This document shows positions 1-6,974 of a stretch of DNA of 64,000 bases, piece after piece (position 1 is the first letter of the stretch; each line of letters begins with the position of its first letter). The translations under genes and the position numbers were made by a program. Origin of the DNA: Chryseobacterium arachidis (lineage in GTDB: Bacteria; Bacteroidota; Bacteroidia; Flavobacteriales; Weeksellaceae); the NCBI RefSeq assembly GCF_900129245.1, contig NZ_FQUT01000002.1, positions 372,001 through 436,000 of the forward strand, read 5' to 3'. The notes beneath the pieces are model-generated. The model had not been told where the DNA came from, did not search any database, and saw only the letters and a program-made list of their open reading frames with translations.

Positions 1-73
1 ACGGCTGTTTGAAATAATTTGCCAGAGAATTAGGGATTATCCCCATTCTTCTCGCTACCTCAGCCTGCGTCAT
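1..73 (-). CDS. N-terminus of a small helix-turn-helix protein (partial, runs off window)
   Basis: Reading the minus strand from an ATG at 73 gives an open frame to the window edge that begins MTQAEVARRMGI and continues with PNSLANYFKQP. The spacing of TQAEVARRMGI and SLANYFK looks like the first helices of an XRE/HTH DNA-binding domain. An in-frame stop lies 18 bases upstream of the ATG, so this is very probably the true N-terminus. Only 24 codons are visible. The rest of the protein and its target cannot be judged. A short chance frame cannot be excluded. Confidence 0.4.
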   Translation of the reverse strand, partial: MTQAEVARRMGIIPNSLANYFKQP

Positions 74-135
74 TTTCTTCGTTTCAATTTATATTACACC
101 ATCTGTTGTGGTTTTTGAAATATCTTGATATTCGA

Positions 136-266
136 TTCGTCAGTTCGAGTATTTTTCGTAGCAAAGCGGAGAAAATGTATCGAGAACCTTTCAATAACAA
201 AAAAAGTAAGTCAAAAGCTCAAGAACTTCTCAATACGATTTTTTTCAAAATCTCGAAGTTACGAAC
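136..266. repeat. Dispersed palindromic repeat, family 1, copy 1
   Basis: The ends form an imperfect inverted repeat (CGTCAGTTCGAGTATTTTTCG against the complement of TTCAAAATCTCGAAGTTACG). Inside are the words GCAAAGCGGAGAAAATGTATCGAGAAC and a complementary TTCTCAATACGA. The same order of words occurs at 3049-3167 and 55260-55366. No coding potential was recognised. The 67-codon frame lying across it follows the repeat and is not supported as a gene. Confidence 0.75.
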
Positions 267-305
267 GGATATTATACCTATAAACTATAAATTGAAAAGT
301 ATTAG

Positions 306-743
306 CTAAGTCGTTTTCTTCTCTATATGCTTTCTGTAATAAAACATCGGAATAATCAAGAGTAAAATTAAAGGTTGGATAACAAATCTTCTCATGTAAA
401 AAGAAAAAAGATACCCCATCTCGAATCGGTCGTACACGCAGTACAGGTAGATTGGGAAAGTAATAATAAATATGATGCAGATTAAAATACCTCCCTGAAT
501 CGTCCACTGCTTGTTTCTGAACCAAAAGTGGATAATCACACATGAAAAAATAAGATTTAAAGCAAATCTGAAAAGGTGGCTGATGACTAATTTTCCTCCT
601 TCAAAAGCCGGAACCGCAATATCCTTATCAGCTTCGTGGAAATATCCTAAAAAAGGATCATAAAAAAGCCTGTCTTCAAGGACTCTTACTCCTATCAGCC
701 CAAATACACCGAGAATAACCAAAAACCAACTAAGAATTTTCAT
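306..743 (-). CDS. Exosortase F system-associated membrane protein
   Basis: A 145-residue protein with an N-terminal membrane segment (about 3-20), a conserved-looking RVLEDRLFYDPF stretch (20-31) and further hydrophobic segments near 58-74, 84-102 and 120-135. It overlaps the 3' end of the exosortase gene by 14 bases, so the two are probably translationally coupled. Small polytopic proteins of this kind accompany XrtF in flavobacteria (the exosortase F-associated family); the assignment rests on that partnership plus the RVLEDRLFYDP pattern. The molecular role is not known to me. It probably assists the exosortase in the inner membrane. Confidence 0.75.
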   Translation of the reverse strand: MKILSWFLVILGVFGLIGVRVLEDRLFYDPFLGYFHEADKDIAVPAFEGGKLVISHLFRFALNLIFSCVIIHFWFRNKQWTIQGGILICIIFIITFPIYLYCVYDRFEMGYLFSFYMRRFVIQPLILLLIIPMFYYRKHIEKKTT

Positions 744-1260
744 GTTTTAAGGCAAAAAATTTAATCCATATTAACCAAAGCAACACCACCGTCCCGTAGA
801 TGACCGCAGGAAATACGTAGTCGTGAGAAATTTTACTGTACTGGTTGTAATCAATCACCACCACATTAAGCCCAGCGATTCTTACCACATTCATGATGTA
901 AAGCAGCATAAGGCCCCCCAATGCGAAAACAAATGTTTTTTTTCCTTTATAAAATGCGAAGACAAATGCCAGAAAAAGGATCATAACAGAGACCGCATTA
1001 CAGCCTTCTACCATTACCGTAGGATACGTATTATTGATACGGAAGAAAACCTGCTCTCCTTTTACATCATCATACAAATCTGTAGGATACCCCAGAAAAT
1101 TCATAATACTGCACACCTGCCCTGCAATGGTTCGGGAAAAAGGATCGAGCCCGGTTCCCTGGAAACTGTTCAGATAAAACTGATAGCCGAAAAGCAACAC
1201 CAGATAAATGATGATGAAGCGCAGCAAAATTCCTAAAACAGGTTTAAAATCCTTTAGCAT
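730..1260 (-). CDS. xrtF: Exosortase family protein XrtF
   Basis: A 176-residue polytopic membrane protein carrying the exosortase active-site pattern: Cys87 in VEGCNAVSVMILF, Arg127 in MNVVRIAG and His146 in SHDYVFPAVIYG. Exosortases are cysteine transpeptidase-like enzymes that cleave C-terminal sorting signals of exported proteins at the membrane. Four to five hydrophobic segments are visible (11-29, 90-104, 108-124, 126-137, 148-169). The length fits the short XrtF-type enzymes rather than the roughly 300-residue EpsH type. The partner gene overlaps its end. A -7 element TATATTTG sits only five bases upstream of the start. I did not see a protein with an obvious matching sorting tail in this window. 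Confidence 0.88.
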   Translation of the reverse strand: MLKDFKPVLGILLRFIIIYLVLLFGYQFYLNSFQGTGLDPFSRTIAGQVCSIMNFLGYPTDLYDDVKGEQVFFRINNTYPTVMVEGCNAVSVMILFLAFVFAFYKGKKTFVFALGGLMLLYIMNVVRIAGLNVVVIDYNQYSKISHDYVFPAVIYGTVVLLWLIWIKFFALKHENS

Positions 1261-1264
1261 AATG

Positions 1265-1272
1265 CAAATATA
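1265..1272 (-). promoter_or_regulatory. -7 element TATATTTG for xrtF
   Basis: On the minus strand TATATTTG matches the Bacteroidota -7 consensus TAnnTTTG and ends five bases before the xrtF ATG. A transcript from it would have almost no leader. No clear -33 TTTG was seen. Confidence 0.6.
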
Positions 1273-1292
1273 GAAATTAGCCCGTAAATTAC

Positions 1293-1300
1293 TATATTTG
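1293..1300 (+). promoter_or_regulatory. -7 element TATATTTG for the AmgK-like kinase
   Basis: TATATTTG, the Bacteroidota -7 consensus, ends eight bases before the ATG at 1309. It stands back to back with the xrtF element within a 48-base gap, giving two divergent promoters with very short leaders. Confidence 0.6.
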
Positions 1301-1308
1301 TTTCATCT

Positions 1309-2325
1309 ATGAATCCTGAAAACGTCCAACGATTTTTTGAAAATTATACCAATAAAAAATCTTCTGAGTTCATCATTTTAGCTCAAAGCGGTTCCGCGAG
1401 AGTCAATTTTTTGGCTAAAACAGGACATGAAAAGTACATCATCACGTACAATGAAAATATTCAGGAGAACGAAAGCTTTTTATATTACTCGAAGGTTTTC
1501 TCAGATCTACACCTCAATACACCTACAATTTTTGCCATTTCTAATGACAGAAAAATATACATTCAGGAATTTTTGGGAGAGAATACCCTTTCGGAAATTA
1601 TTGCTAAAGAAAATTTGTCTGAACATGTAAAATCTTTGGTAAAACAAACCCTCGAAAAACTGTATCGTTTACAAATCTCCACACAAGATAAAATTGATTT
1701 CAACCAAACTTTCGAATACGAAAGCTATGACGAGCTTCCGGTAACACACGACCTTTATTATTTTAAAAACTTCGTGGCAGATGTTCTGGAATTGGAATAT
1801 CACAAGTCTACCCTGCTGAAAGAATTCAAGAAAATTGTCAGTCTCATCGAAAATCTTGAACCGAAAGGCTTAATGATTCGCGATTTTCAGGCAAGAAATA
1901 TAATGGTGAATAACAAAAATGAAGTTTCATTCATCGATTATCAGTCGGCAATGCAAGGTCCGCTGATGTATGATGTCATCTCATTTCTGTTTCAGGCTAA
2001 AGCCAATTTCCCGGAAGATTTTAAAAATGAAATGCTTGAATTTTATATTCAGCAGTTTGAAAATAAAGAAACTCGAAATCAACTAAAAGACTCGGTGAAA
2101 CCCATACAACTGATGAGATTTTTGCAGGTATTAGGCGCCTATGGTTTCAGAGGACTGATTCAGAGAAAGCAACATTTCATTGCAAGCATAGAAAAAGGAA
2201 TTGAAAACATAACAGAATTTGCCCAAACCTGGGAACACATAAAAGATTATCCCGAGCTGGAAAAAGTGATAGGACAATTGAGTTTGGAGAAAACAAAGTT
2301 GAAAATTGAGGAGATATTGAAATAG
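1309..2325 (+). CDS. APH-family sugar phosphotransferase, AmgK-like
   Basis: A 338-residue soluble protein with the aminoglycoside phosphotransferase/kinase fold. The catalytic loop is RDFQARNIMV (Asp192, Asn197), corresponding to HRDxxxxN of kinases, and the metal-binding loop is FIDYQSAMQGPLMYD (Asp210). In Pseudomonas AmgK phosphorylates the anomeric carbon of N-acetylmuramic acid and N-acetylglucosamine during cell-wall recycling, and MurU then makes UDP-MurNAc. A MurU-like gene lies downstream, which is the main reason for choosing AmgK over an antibiotic kinase. The substrate is inferred. Between the kinase and the next gene sits a repeat-flanked gene remnant. Confidence 0.75.
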   Translation: MNPENVQRFFENYTNKKSSEFIILAQSGSARVNFLAKTGHEKYIITYNENIQENESFLYYSKVFSDLHLNTPTIFAISNDRKIYIQEFLGENTLSEIIAKENLSEHVKSLVKQTLEKLYRLQISTQDKIDFNQTFEYESYDELPVTHDLYYFKNFVADVLELEYHKSTLLKEFKKIVSLIENLEPKGLMIRDFQARNIMVNNKNEVSFIDYQSAMQGPLMYDVISFLFQAKANFPEDFKNEMLEFYIQQFENKETRNQLKDSVKPIQLMRFLQVLGAYGFRGLIQRKQHFIASIEKGIENITEFAQTWEHIKDYPELEKVIGQLSLEKTKLKIEEILK

Positions 2326-2326
2326 T

Positions 2327-2540
2327 AAACCATTAAGATTCTTTTAAGCCGTTAAGAATATTAAGATTTATGACTAAGAAAAAAATTACACAATTATCTT
2401 ATGAGATTACGGGCTTTGCAATTAAAGTTCATAAAACTCTTGGTCCAGGTCTTCTTGAAAGTGTTTACGAAGAATGCTTAAAAATTGAATTGGTCAGAAA
2501 TCTTAATAAATCTTAAAACCTAAATAAACCTTAATGGTTC
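2327..2540. repeat. Inverted-repeat element enclosing a GxxExxY gene remnant
   Basis: The left end (2327-2370, AAACCATTAAGATTCTTTTA and onward) and the right end (2497-2540, read in reverse as GAACCATTAAGGTTTATTTA) are imperfect inverted copies of about 44 bases. Both are built from the word TTAAG repeated several times. The segment between encodes a truncated GxxExxY protein. It looks like a small non-autonomous mobile unit or the relic of one, inserted between the kinase and RapZ-C genes. Confidence 0.65.
2370..2516 (+). pseudogene. GxxExxY protein, truncated remnant
   Basis: A 48-residue frame ([18 protein letters not shown]...) contains [19 protein letters not shown], the hallmark of GxxExxY proteins (GPGLLESVY supplies G-x-x-E-x-x-Y). 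Family members are usually about 120-130 residues, so more than half is missing. The frame runs directly into the right inverted repeat and stops there with VRNLNKS, which belongs to the repeat and not to the family. It is best read as a deletion remnant. GxxExxY proteins are thought to have a PD-(D/E)XK nuclease-like fold, but that is family knowledge and not testable on this piece. Confidence 0.75.
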
Positions 2541-2559
2541 AAAAAAAATAAAAAAGAAA

Positions 2560-2970
2560 ATGCTACACATCGACATACACAGTTTTTCGTATAAGAAAGG
2601 AGGAATTCCAAAGGATGAAACAGGAAACGGAGGAGGTTTTACCTTCGACTGCCGCGGAATTCTAAATCCCGGAAGAGTAGAAGAATATAAAATCCAGACC
2701 GGAAATGACATCGGAGTTCAGGAATACCTGGAAACAAAAACGGAAATGCCGAAGTTCTTAGAATTAATCAAAAGCTTAGTTTCGATTAATATCGATAATT
2801 ATCTGGACAGAGGTTTTGAGAATCTACAAATCAATTTTGGATGCACGGGCGGACAGCACAGATCGGTATATTCGGCCATTAAAATTGCTCATTTTATTGA
2901 GGAAAAATACGGTGAAAAAGTGGAGATCAGCCTTCATCATGATGAACAGCACCAACTTAATCATCAATAA
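2560..2970 (+). CDS. Stand-alone RapZ C-terminal domain protein
   Basis: A 136-residue protein matching only the C-terminal half of RapZ/YvcJ: GGGFTFDCRGILNPGR (24-39) and NFGCTGGQHRSVYSAIKIA (92-110), the two conserved blocks of that domain. The N-terminal P-loop ATPase half is absent. In Escherichia coli the RapZ C-terminal domain binds glucosamine-6-phosphate and the GlmY/GlmZ small RNAs and so controls amino-sugar synthesis. Here it lies between a sugar kinase and a MurU-like nucleotidyltransferase, so sensing or handling an amino sugar phosphate is a reasonable inference. RNA binding is not shown. Confidence 0.8.
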   Translation: MLHIDIHSFSYKKGGIPKDETGNGGGFTFDCRGILNPGRVEEYKIQTGNDIGVQEYLETKTEMPKFLELIKSLVSINIDNYLDRGFENLQINFGCTGGQHRSVYSAIKIAHFIEEKYGEKVEISLHHDEQHQLNHQ

Positions 2971-3243
2971 TGAGTAATGTGCAATAAGTAATATTTTTAA
3001 CTTCGTTAATTATTTACTTGTTATTATTCTTAAAGTCGGTTGTCTTTTTCGTCAGTTCGAGTGTTTTTCATAGCAAAGTGGAGAAAAAATATATCGAGAA
3101 CAGATTGATCTTCAAAATTACAAATTTCTCGATACGATTTTTTTTAAAAATCTACTCGAAGAGACGAAATGCACAACAGATTTTATTTGTTATTTATATA
3201 CAACACCGTTTTTATTACTCATTACCAATTACCATTACTCATA
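2970..3243. repeat. Nested inverted-repeat region containing family 1, copy 2
   Basis: Outer arms are ATGAGTAATGTGCAATAAGTAAT (from 2970) and an inverted ATTACTCATTACCAATTACC (3213-3232). Inside lies the family 1 palindrome at 3049-3167, with CGTCAGTTCGAGTGTTTTTC at one end and ATCTACTCGAAGAGACG at the other. The whole intergenic space between the RapZ-C and MurU-like genes is therefore repeat DNA. No promoter consensus was recognised in it. Confidence 0.65.
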
Positions 3244-3246
3244 CAT

Positions 3247-3960
3247 ATGAAAGCTCTAATTTTCGCAGCAGGAAAAGGTACAAGGCTGAAACCTTTTACT
3301 GATCATCATCCGAAAGCACTGGCAAAAGTGAACGAAGTTCCGCTTTTGGAAAGAAATATTAAATATTTAAAAAATTTCGGAATAAACGATTTTGTCATCA
3401 ATATACACCATTTTGGAAATCAAATAGTTGATTTTTTAAACCAAAACAATAATTTCGGATGTAAAATAGAAATCTCCGACGAATCCGGAGAACTGCTGGA
3501 AACGGGAGGCGGCTTGATTTTTGCTAGAAAATTCCTCGATCATGGAGAAGATTTTCTAATCATGAACGCTGATATCCTGACCAATATCAATATAACAGAA
3601 TTTGTAGAATATCATAAAAAGATAAAAGATTTTGCTACATTAGCTGTTTCGGACAGAGAAAGTTCGAGAAAATTATTATTCAATGATGATTTGGTTTTAA
3701 GAGGCTGGCTGAATGTACAGACCGGCGAACAAAGGCTTGCAGAGTTCAATAAAGGATTCAAGGCTTTGGCTTTTAGTGGCGTTCACTGTATTAATCCTGT
3801 TATCTTTGATAAAATAAAAAGAAAGGGCAAATTTTCTGTTATGGAAGAATATCTGGACCTGATGCAGACCGAGCATATCCACGGTTTTGTACACGACAGT
3901 ATACTGATAGATGTCGGAAGACCGGAATCTATAACAGAAGCCGAAAAACATTTTAAATAA
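3247..3960 (+). CDS. Nucleotidyltransferase, MurU-like (MurNAc-1-phosphate uridylyltransferase)
   Basis: A 237-residue sugar-phosphate nucleotidyltransferase. The signature MKALIFAAGKGTRLKPFT (1-18) with PKALAKV (22-28) is the NTP-binding GxGTRL...PK motif. NADILTN near residue 98 holds the metal-binding Asp. The start at 3247 is chosen because the signature begins directly there; a longer frame upstream is repeat DNA. The length is close to MurU rather than to the larger GlmU or RmlA enzymes. With the AmgK-like kinase it would form a two-step route from MurNAc to UDP-MurNAc. Eight bases separate it from the LOG gene, so these two are probably cotranscribed. Confidence 0.75.
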   Translation: MKALIFAAGKGTRLKPFTDHHPKALAKVNEVPLLERNIKYLKNFGINDFVINIHHFGNQIVDFLNQNNNFGCKIEISDESGELLETGGGLIFARKFLDHGEDFLIMNADILTNINITEFVEYHKKIKDFATLAVSDRESSRKLLFNDDLVLRGWLNVQTGEQRLAEFNKGFKALAFSGVHCINPVIFDKIKRKGKFSVMEEYLDLMQTEHIHGFVHDSILIDVGRPESITEAEKHFK

Positions 3961-3968
3961 TTTTTGCA

Positions 3969-4721
3969 ATGGGAATTGAAGGAACCAGAGACGAAAGTTT
4001 GGTAAATCCTGAACTTGATATAAACGAAACGAAACTACAGAACAGCCTGAGACAGAAGAACTGGGACGAAACCATTACCAAAGACAGCTGGATGGTTTTC
4101 AAGGTCATGGCGGAATTTGTTGACGGCTATGAAAAGCTGGCCAAAATTGGTCCTTGTGTTTCTATTTTCGGATCTGCAAGACTGAAGCCTCAGAGCAAGT
4201 ATTATAAAATGGCCGTAGAAATTGCGGAGAAAATTACCAAAATAGGCTTCGGAATCATCACCGGTGGTGGCCCCGGAATTATGGAGGCAGGAAATAAAGG
4301 CGCTTTTAATGCCCAGGGAAAATCGATCGGATTGAATATTGATCTTCCTTTTGAACAGCATTTTAACCCGTATATCAATAAATCTTATTCCATGAACTTT
4401 GATTACTTTTTTGTAAGAAAAGTGATGTTTGTGAAATATTCTCAGGGATTCGTTGTAATGCCGGGAGGTTTTGGAACTTTGGATGAACTGACGGAAGCTT
4501 TAACTTTGATTCAGACCAATAAAATCGGGAAATTTCCGATCGTTTTGGTAGGCTCTGAATTTTGGGGCGGATTATTAGACTGGTTTAAAGAAACCCTGCT
4601 CAAAGAAAAAATGATTCATGAGGAAGATCTTGACCTTTATCGTGTGGTAGATACTGCTGATGAAGCGGTAGCACACATTAAAGCGTTCTATGATAAATAT
4701 TCCGTAAACGTGAATTTTTAA
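3969..4721 (+). CDS. LOG-family protein (TIGR00730-type Rossmann fold)
   Basis: A 250-residue cytosolic protein with both LOG motifs: GGGPGIMEAGNKGA (99-112) and PGGFGTLDE (165-173). Family members hydrolyse nucleoside 5'-monophosphates such as cytokinin ribotides to the free base and ribose 5-phosphate; in bacteria many act as general nucleotide phosphoribohydrolases. The N-terminal 40 residues precede the fold proper. It starts eight bases after the MurU-like gene. The exact substrate cannot be told from sequence. Confidence 0.85.
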   Translation: MGIEGTRDESLVNPELDINETKLQNSLRQKNWDETITKDSWMVFKVMAEFVDGYEKLAKIGPCVSIFGSARLKPQSKYYKMAVEIAEKITKIGFGIITGGGPGIMEAGNKGAFNAQGKSIGLNIDLPFEQHFNPYINKSYSMNFDYFFVRKVMFVKYSQGFVVMPGGFGTLDELTEALTLIQTNKIGKFPIVLVGSEFWGGLLDWFKETLLKEKMIHEEDLDLYRVVDTADEAVAHIKAFYDKYSVNVNF

Positions 4722-4779
4722 TTGGCATATTATTTGTGACTTAAAACAGACAAGCATGATTGTAAATCTATTATTTAAG

Positions 4780-5250
4780 ATGAAAAAATTTTTATATATA
4801 TCAGGAATTTTAACATTTTTTGTGTTAATGAGTTTTGCGTATGTAGACTTTTTCTCTTCAATGACAAAAGTGGATTATCTTGACGGAAGCAAGACATTGA
4901 AGTTCACCACAAAAATGAATACAAATCATATTTCTGATGCTATTAAAATCAATCCTAACACAGCAGGATTTGAGGCAGAAGTAAAAAAATATGTAAACAA
5001 TAATTTTGATGTGTACGTAAATGGCTCTCCCAAATCGATAACATTCACAGGAAGTCAGGTAAGCGGAGAAACAGTATGGGTGTATTATGAAGCCGGAGGG
5101 GTTTCAGATATCAGTACCTTAAAGATTAAAAACACGATCCTTCTAAGCGCTTTTCCTAAGCAGGTAAATATTGTTACTGTTGCTTATAAAGGAAGTCAGA
5201 AAGTCATGAATTTCCAGAGAGGAAAAGAAGTCAATGAAGTTTCTTTTTAA
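4780..5250 (+). CDS. Small exported protein, DUF6702-like
   Basis: A 156-residue protein starting MKKFLYISGILTFFVLMSFAYVDFF, a signal peptide or membrane anchor. I chose the ATG at 4780 and not the one at 4756 because the basic-hydrophobic signal starts there. The mature part is small and beta-rich in appearance (KVDYLDGSKTLKFTTKM, then WVYYEAGG). It resembles DUF6702 proteins of Bacteroidota, periplasmic proteins of unknown role often found near peptidase genes. A terminator hairpin follows. Confidence 0.6.
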   Translation: MKKFLYISGILTFFVLMSFAYVDFFSSMTKVDYLDGSKTLKFTTKMNTNHISDAIKINPNTAGFEAEVKKYVNNNFDVYVNGSPKSITFTGSQVSGETVWVYYEAGGVSDISTLKIKNTILLSAFPKQVNIVTVAYKGSQKVMNFQRGKEVNEVSF

Positions 5251-5271
5251 AAGATTAACCAATTAATACGA

Positions 5272-5296
5272 ACCACTGCTGTTGCGGTGGTTTTTT
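5272..5296 (+). terminator. Rho-independent terminator after the DUF6702-like gene
   Basis: ACCACTGC-TGTT-GCGGTGGT forms an 8-bp stem (one G-T pair) followed by a run of T, 21 bases after the stop at 5250. Confidence 0.75.
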
Positions 5297-5479
5297 ATAT
5301 TGAGTTTTTTAATATGGAAGTATACAAAAGATCAACTTTATTTAATTTATCTTAAACACAAAGTTTACAAAGTTTTTTCTACTAAATGTTTAAGTCTCAT
5401 CAAGCCGTTCTCATTATAAAAGTTACTCTTATATTATTGCCTTACCTCCCTATTCTTTGAGCGGTTTGTAGATCAAATA

Positions 5480-5506
5480 AGAAAGACTGCCAAAGGCAGT
5501 CTTTCT
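5480..5506. terminator. Hairpin after the DUF5689 lipoprotein gene
   Basis: AGAAAGACTGCC-AAA-GGCAGTCTTTCT is a perfect 12-bp stem, 22 bases beyond the stop of the minus-strand gene. The T-run is weak on that strand. The stretch 5297-5479 holds nothing I can name. Confidence 0.6.
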
Positions 5507-5527
5507 ATTAAATATTTCCAAGTTAAA

Positions 5528-6949
5528 TTAGTTAACAGTAATATCATCTAATTGATATGTTGTCGTAATTCCGGAACTGTTTCCTTCATACTTAAATACT
5601 ATAAATCCGTTACCTGTAAGAGAAGTAGGCAAACTGTAAGTTCCTGCCGATGTTAAAGTACCATAACCGCTTGTAGGGGTAGTAGGAATTGTAAAATTAG
5701 AAGTAATATCATTCAAAGTAGCCGTAGTAATTGAATTTCCAGGAGTATAATTTGTTGTTGTATATACTTTAAGAGCAGCTCCGTTGTAAAAACCTACATT
5801 TACTTTAAATGTTAATGTATTCGCCGCCGTAAAGTTTACAGGAACCATGAAATAGTTCGTGTATGGAGTATTTGCCGCCCCTCCATTAGCTGTCAACTGG
5901 ATATATTTATTAGAGCTGAATGATTTCACCTGCCAATATCTATTACCAACATGTGCATAATTCAGATATTTAGGGAAATTATAATTATCAACAGCATAAC
6001 CCTCAAAGTTCTCAGTAAATGCTCCTGAATAAGTAAGAGAAGTACCTCCTACAATCCCTTCTTCAAAACGGTCGCTTTTAAAGTTGATATCGCTAATTCC
6101 TCTAATTGCTCCTTGGTAAGTTGCATTAAAACGAGTCAAAACAAATGTAATTTCACCGCTCTTATCTGGGATTGGATATGCAGCCGGCTTAAAGAATGCA
6201 TCTGTTCTAATGATTGACGTCCCCCCATAAATATCAATAATATTTCTGCTGGTATCAATATTATTTCCAGAAATATCAACACCCACTAATGGTTTTCCAA
6301 TCTCAGTCTTTGTAAACTGCGCATTCTTAACTTTAACTAAAGTATTAATTAAATTACTATTACTGTCATTAAGATCAAAAAGATTTATTTCTCTAGGGAC
6401 AAGAGTTGCAATTTCAAGACCTGCACCATTACAAACACCAGAAACATATCTACCGATAATAGATTCAGGGATTCTACCGATCGCATAATTAGGATCTTCT
6501 ACACCAATAGTGATAGCACCCGCCGATTTTCCGATAAGCATTCCGTTTGCTTTAATTCTGATATGAGCTCCTATAGGATAATCTGTATAGTTCATAGACT
6601 TATTAAGCCCGATTGTTAAACCTACTGTCGGGTTTTCCGGCTTATCTTGGAAGGTAATTGTCTTATAGAAGTTTCCGTTTTCATCTGAAGAAACTACATA
6701 TCCGTCAAAAATTACTGCAGGATGAGTTGCATCTTCAGCAGGAATTTTATAAACTGCTCCGGTATACACGTTAGAAGCCGCAGCAGGAGCCAAAGCAACT
6801 ACATCAGCCATAGACATGGTAGGAGCAGCAAATTTATTATTACATACAATCTCCGGTGCATCCCATTTATCGTCGTGGATACACGAAATCTGAGCAACTC
6901 CTAATACAGCAGCTCCCAAACTAATCTTTAAGAAATTCTTTATATTCAT
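5528..6949 (-). CDS. DUF5689 domain surface lipoprotein
   Basis: A 473-residue protein with a lipoprotein signal (MNIKNFLKISLGAAVLGVAQISC, acylated Cys23). The region of about 35-290 (DGYVVSSDENGNFYKTITFQD, then VLTRFNATYQGAIRGISDINF) fits DUF5689, an OB-like domain of Bacteroidota surface proteins. Residues of about 305-473 look like a separate beta-sandwich module: FTENFEGY at its start, YWQVKSF in the middle and a final YQLDDITVN, as in choice-of-anchor or cleaved-adhesin modules. It follows the TonB receptor by 25 bases in the same direction, the usual arrangement of an outer-membrane receptor and its surface lipoprotein. Confidence 0.8.
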   Translation of the reverse strand: MNIKNFLKISLGAAVLGVAQISCIHDDKWDAPEIVCNNKFAAPTMSMADVVALAPAAASNVYTGAVYKIPAEDATHPAVIFDGYVVSSDENGNFYKTITFQDKPENPTVGLTIGLNKSMNYTDYPIGAHIRIKANGMLIGKSAGAITIGVEDPNYAIGRIPESIIGRYVSGVCNGAGLEIATLVPREINLFDLNDSNSNLINTLVKVKNAQFTKTEIGKPLVGVDISGNNIDTSRNIIDIYGGTSIIRTDAFFKPAAYPIPDKSGEITFVLTRFNATYQGAIRGISDINFKSDRFEEGIVGGTSLTYSGAFTENFEGYAVDNYNFPKYLNYAHVGNRYWQVKSFSSNKYIQLTANGGAANTPYTNYFMVPVNFTAANTLTFKVNVGFYNGAALKVYTTTNYTPGNSITTATLNDITSNFTIPTTPTSGYGTLTSAGTYSLPTSLTGNGFIVFKYEGNSSGITTTYQLDDITVN

Positions 6950-6974
6950 TTTTTTTATTTCTATGGGTTATTTT

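Noticed and set aside
106..309. 67-codon + strand frame near the left edge
   Set aside because: It follows the family 1 palindrome and its protein matches nothing; the repeat explains the sequence.
1309..2325. Aminoglycoside resistance gene
   Set aside because: It has the APH fold motifs, but the MurU-like and RapZ-C neighbours favour a sugar kinase of wall recycling.
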